Positions 35,915-38,284 of a DNA stretch of 38,284 nt are shown one piece after another. Origin of the DNA: Chloroflexota bacterium. Its GTDB lineage: Bacteria > Chloroflexota > Anaerolineae > Anaerolineales > UBA4823. The notes beneath the pieces were generated by a model. The model made no database searches, was not told where the DNA came from, and saw only the letters and a program-made list of their open reading frames with translations. Position 1 is the stretch's first letter. Every line of letters starts with the position of its first letter. The stretch lies in NCBI GenBank assembly GCA_012516075.1, contig JAAYXE010000148.1, positions 1-38,284 of the forward strand. The letters run 5' to 3'. Both the position numbers and the translations under genes were made by a program.

Positions 35915-36323
35915 TTTGGTAACTCTTTCTCATCGTAAGCAGCCAGAACAGGCTGCGCCAGAGCAGAATGCCGAGTGCACCAAAACCGCCCAGCACCAGG
36001 ACAAAGAGCGGCAGAACAGGAGCATTGAGCATCACTCCGCGCAGCCAGGCAGCAAAGGGCGCGGCAAGGATCATTGTCAGAAAAGGCTTCCACAGCTGGC
36101 GCGGATCACTGACACTGTCCATATCAAAAGCCCCGGAGATGGAAGCTGCAAAAAACCAGGCAGCCACCAGTGGAAGGAAGGTGGTCAGCATACGCGCCCC
36201 TGCTGTTCCGACGGTGCCGTGGCTGGCAAACCCAAACAGGGTGACAATTGCCAGTGCCAGTACATCCCCCAGCATTAAAGCAATTTGCTTTGAAGATATT
36301 TCTCTCATTTTCATCTGCGCCAT
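35907..36323 (-). CDS. DUF3054 membrane protein
   Basis: 138 residues from the ATG at 36321-36323; in-frame ATGs at 36314 and 36308 are alternatives and none has a clear RBS. Four membrane helices (about 15-35, 45-65, 75-95 and 105-125) with the DUF3054 features MLGDVLALAIVTLFGFASHGT, RMLTTFLPLVAAWFF, LAAPFAAWLRGVML and VLVLGGFGALGILLWR. Function is unknown. It overlaps the sigma gene start, so it is translationally coupled to the sigma/anti-sigma/Nudix genes. Confidence 0.8.
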   Translation of the reverse strand: MAQMKMREISSKQIALMLGDVLALAIVTLFGFASHGTVGTAGARMLTTFLPLVAAWFFAASISGAFDMDSVSDPRQLWKPFLTMILAAPFAAWLRGVMLNAPVLPLFVLVLGGFGALGILLWRSLFWLLTMRKSYQNG

Positions 36324-36380
36324 AATCGTAACGCAAAGGAGAAAAAGGGGCAAGGGATTCTATTGTGCAGTCGGGCACGG

Positions 36381-36412
36381 AAATCAAAAGCGGGATGACA
36401 GGGTCATCCCGC
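36381..36412 (-). terminator. Intrinsic terminator of miaB
   Basis: A perfect 10-bp stem GCGGGATGAC (36390-36399) with 36403-36412 and a 3-base loop, followed on the minus strand by TTTTGATTTC. It lies about 30 bp after the miaB stop codon and upstream of the DUF3054 operon. Confidence 0.85.
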
Positions 36413-36443
36413 CTCTATTTCTGCGGTTGTCGAGGAAGAATGA

Positions 36444-37805
36444 TTACGCGGAGAGCGGAATCACCTCAGCGGACTGCTCAAAAACCGGCCGGGTGGGAAG
36501 CGCCCCCTGCATGGACCAGGGACCTGTCCAGGTGATCTGCACCGGCAGGATGCGGCCGCGCAGGTTCTCACTGGATTCAACAAATACCAGTTTATTAGTG
36601 GGGGTGCGGCCGCGCCAGCGCCCGCGCACCTTATCTTCAAACAACACTTCCACCGTCTGTCCCAGGTAGCGCGCATTGATTTCTGCGGCGATGCCTTCCT
36701 GCAGTTCCTCCAGCGCTCTGAAGCGGCGCCACTTCTCCTCTTCGGTCACGTCATCACCAAGCCGCCGTGCCGCCACCGTACCGGGGCGGGTGGAATAGCG
36801 AGCCAGATGGGCGACGTCCAGTTTTAATTCGGCCAGCAGGTCATAGGTGCGCTGGAACTGCTCGCTGGTCTCTCCAGGGAATCCGACGATGATGTCTGTG
36901 GCGATCGACACTCCCGGTATCCGCTGGCGGATGCGCTCGATCAGGCGGCGGTAATCATCGGCGGTGTAACCGCGCTTCATGTTTTCCAGCACCTGGTCGT
37001 CGCCGGCCTGTACAGGCACCTCAATGTGCGGCATTACTTTGGGAAGTTCTGCCACCGTATCCAGCAGTTCATCGGTCATCCAGTTGGGATGCGAGGTAAG
37101 GAAGCGAATTCGCTCCAGCCCATCCACCTCGTGGATGATGCGCAGCAGCGCAGCCAGATCAGGACCATCGGGGATATCCTTGCCGTAGCGGTCAACAATC
37201 TGCCCCAGCAGTGTAACCTCTTTTACGCCCTGCCTGACCAGTGAACGCACCTCTGCAACCACATCTCCCACCGGCCGGCTGCGCTCCACGCCTCGCCGGT
37301 AAGGAATGATGCAGAAAGTACAGGCATGCGAACAGCCCAGCACCACCGGGACATGCGTGGCGACCAGCTTTCCCCGTTCTTCGACGGGCAAGATCAGCTC
37401 GCCGTCCATGGCGGCAAAACGTGCTTCCGTCTCCTTCTGCTCCAGAGCGCGAGTCTCTCCCTGCGTGAGATGGGAAATCAGCGGACCTGGGTCTGACGGC
37501 GGAGAAAACACGTCGACATAAGGAAAGCGCTGTTTCAGGCGTTCATGCCCCTTCACACCGACCAGGCAGCCCATCAAATTGATCACCAGATCCGGGCGCT
37601 GTTCTTTTAACGGCCGCAGTGAAGACAGCCGGCCGTATGCCTTGTCCTCTGCGCTCTGGCGCACAACACAGGTATTTAATACAATGACATCCGCCTCTTC
37701 AGCCCGGCGCGTGGCACGGTACCCCATGCGCTCCAGGGCAGAAGCCACGCGCTGGGAATCGGCGACGTTCATCTGACAACCAGCAGTCCAAATATGATAT
37801 TTCAT
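36444..37805 (-). CDS. miaB: tRNA-2-methylthio-N6-dimethylallyladenosine synthase (MiaB)
   Basis: A 453-residue radical-SAM methylthiotransferase that modifies A37 of tRNAs reading UNN codons. The N-terminal UPF0004 domain has three cluster cysteines: Cys10 (TAGCQMN), Cys46 (NTCVVR) and Cys80 (LMGC). The radical-SAM motif C158-x3-C162-x2-C165 (CSHACTFCIIPYRRG) follows. The TRAM domain is at the C-terminus (about 375-440; GQTVEVLFEDKVRGRWRGRTPTNKLVF). The NMKRGYTADDYRRLIERIR segment is typical of MiaB rather than RimO or MtaB. The ATG at 37803-37805 has no RBS but a TATAAT seven bases upstream, suggesting a leaderless message. A terminator follows the gene. Confidence 0.94.
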   Translation of the reverse strand: MKYHIWTAGCQMNVADSQRVASALERMGYRATRRAEEADVIVLNTCVVRQSAEDKAYGRLSSLRPLKEQRPDLVINLMGCLVGVKGHERLKQRFPYVDVFSPPSDPGPLISHLTQGETRALEQKETEARFAAMDGELILPVEERGKLVATHVPVVLGCSHACTFCIIPYRRGVERSRPVGDVVAEVRSLVRQGVKEVTLLGQIVDRYGKDIPDGPDLAALLRIIHEVDGLERIRFLTSHPNWMTDELLDTVAELPKVMPHIEVPVQAGDDQVLENMKRGYTADDYRRLIERIRQRIPGVSIATDIIVGFPGETSEQFQRTYDLLAELKLDVAHLARYSTRPGTVAARRLGDDVTEEEKWRRFRALEELQEGIAAEINARYLGQTVEVLFEDKVRGRWRGRTPTNKLVFVESSENLRGRILPVQITWTGPWSMQGALPTRPVFEQSAEVIPLSA

Positions 37806-37812
37806 GTCCGGT

Positions 37813-37818
37813 ATTATA
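37813..37818 (-). promoter_or_regulatory. -10 element directly before miaB
   Basis: On the minus strand a perfect TATAAT is followed by only ACCGGAC and then the miaB ATG. No Shine-Dalgarno and no good -35 are present. This is the clearest leaderless-type start in the window. Confidence 0.55.
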
Positions 37819-38014
37819 TCTTAACGACAGCAGATGATCCTGAATTTTGCCTGTGCTCCGGCAGCCAGAACACGGAATGTTTGCTTCCCGTTTAAGGAGC
37901 TCCACAAAGGACATAGTATAACCGGAAGCAGGCTGCTGTGTATACAGCAAATCTAAAAGAAACTTAAGAAGTGTCCGGAAGCCCTTCATGCCAGGGGACC
38001 TGTCGTGATAACGA

Positions 38015-38023
38015 TGTTACAAT
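38015..38023 (+). promoter_or_regulatory. Extended -10 before the right-edge gene
   Basis: TGTTACAAT (TG-T-TACAAT) ends seven bases before the ATG at 38031, with no RBS between. It is leaderless-type. It lies in the 225-bp divergent region shared with miaB, which otherwise shows only a small GCTGT/ACAGC hairpin near 37940. Confidence 0.5.
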
Positions 38024-38030
38024 ACCCGCC

Positions 38031-38284
38031 ATGCACAAGAAAAGTGGACTTAAGCTCATGCTGCTGCCAGTGCTGATCGTGCTGGCCGTCATGCTCTACC
38101 AGCTGCCGCCCATCCACGAGCGGCTTTCCTGGCGAGTCGATTTTGCCCTTACTTATCTGCGCGGTTACATCCGGCCGGCATCTGCCATGCCCACGCCGCT
38201 GCCGCAGCCCCAGGTGCGCGTGACGCTTAATCCTCCCACACCATCGCCGACCATCCATCACACCCCTACCCTGGGACCCACAGC
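38031..38284 (+). CDS. Secreted/anchored protein, N-terminal part (possible C39-family peptidase; cut by window edge)
   Basis: 84 codons open to the right edge. The product begins MHKKSGLKLMLLPVLIVLAV, a signal or anchor sequence, followed by MLYQLPPIHERLSWRVDFAL and then a Pro/Thr-rich stretch (PTPLPQPQVRV, NPPTPSPT). The LPPIHERLSWRVD segment after the anchor resembles the N-terminus of Chloroflexota C39-family peptidases as I remember them; the catalytic part lies outside the window, so this is a guess. The ATG at 38031 has a TACAAT box seven bases upstream. Confidence 0.5.
   Translation, partial: MHKKSGLKLMLLPVLIVLAVMLYQLPPIHERLSWRVDFALTYLRGYIRPASAMPTPLPQPQVRVTLNPPTPSPTIHHTPTLGPT

Overview
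The window reads as chromosomal core sequence from a GC-rich bacterium, most likely Chloroflexota (Anaerolineae-like). The reasons are a ribosomal protein S12 with an internal insertion, an oversized RpoB, a degenerate class A PBP-like protein, DUF3054/DUF3467 genes, a membrane-anchored Cas4-like protein, and proline/threonine-rich surface lipoproteins. The assignment rests on remembered family features, not on a database search. I see no rRNA, tRNA, CRISPR array, insertion sequence or prophage.

Layout. (1) Bases 1-7500, minus strand: the information-processing block rpoB, then rpsL-rpsG-fusA-tuf (tuf runs off the left edge). rpoB has its own promoter and a strong terminator and is not followed by rpoC. 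The str operon has its own near-consensus promoter and a leader with two hairpins. (2) 7810-9450, plus: era and a YhhN-family lysoplasmalogenase, ending at a 20-bp-stem bidirectional terminator. (3) 9576-15245, minus: a membrane protein with bactofilin-like repeats, its anti-sigma and ECF sigma genes, a YitT transporter-like protein, a 2-hydroxy-3-oxopropionate reductase-like dehydrogenase, and an L-threonine 3-dehydrogenase-like epimerase. (4) 15451-20645, plus: a surface lipoprotein, a solitary DNA methyltransferase, RNase J, and a LysM/GerMN cell-wall protein. (5) 20765-28903, plus: a run of mostly nucleic-acid genes: YcaQ/AlkX-like glycosylase, a putative PD-(D/E)XK nuclease, SSB, DUF3467, translin-family protein, a Cas4-like nuclease split over two reading frames, NAD kinase, a zinc-finger membrane protein and RecN. 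(6) 28913-31876, plus: a PBP-like protein with missing catalytic residues. (7) 31985-37805, minus: a trypsin/PDZ lipoprotein, then DUF3054 - ECF sigma - anti-sigma - Nudix, and MiaB. (8) At the right edge, the 5' end of a secreted or anchored protein gene.

How the genes work together. Regions 1 and 2 are transcription and translation housekeeping. Regions 3 and 7 each hold a sigma/anti-sigma pair overlapping or adjoining envelope genes, which suggests two envelope-stress circuits. Region 5 is the most intriguing: SSB, translin and a Cas4-like Fe-S nuclease lie in a near-continuous co-directional run ending in RecN, with a second uncharacterised nuclease-like protein just upstream. The Cas4-like protein is cut in two at a loop between two membrane helices. 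Its catalytic and Fe-S residues are shared between the two products.

Initiation signals are mixed. Many genes have clear Shine-Dalgarno sequences, but at least five (era, nadK, the PBP-like gene, miaB and the right-edge gene) have a -10-like hexamer 6-8 bases before the start codon, as expected for leaderless mRNAs.
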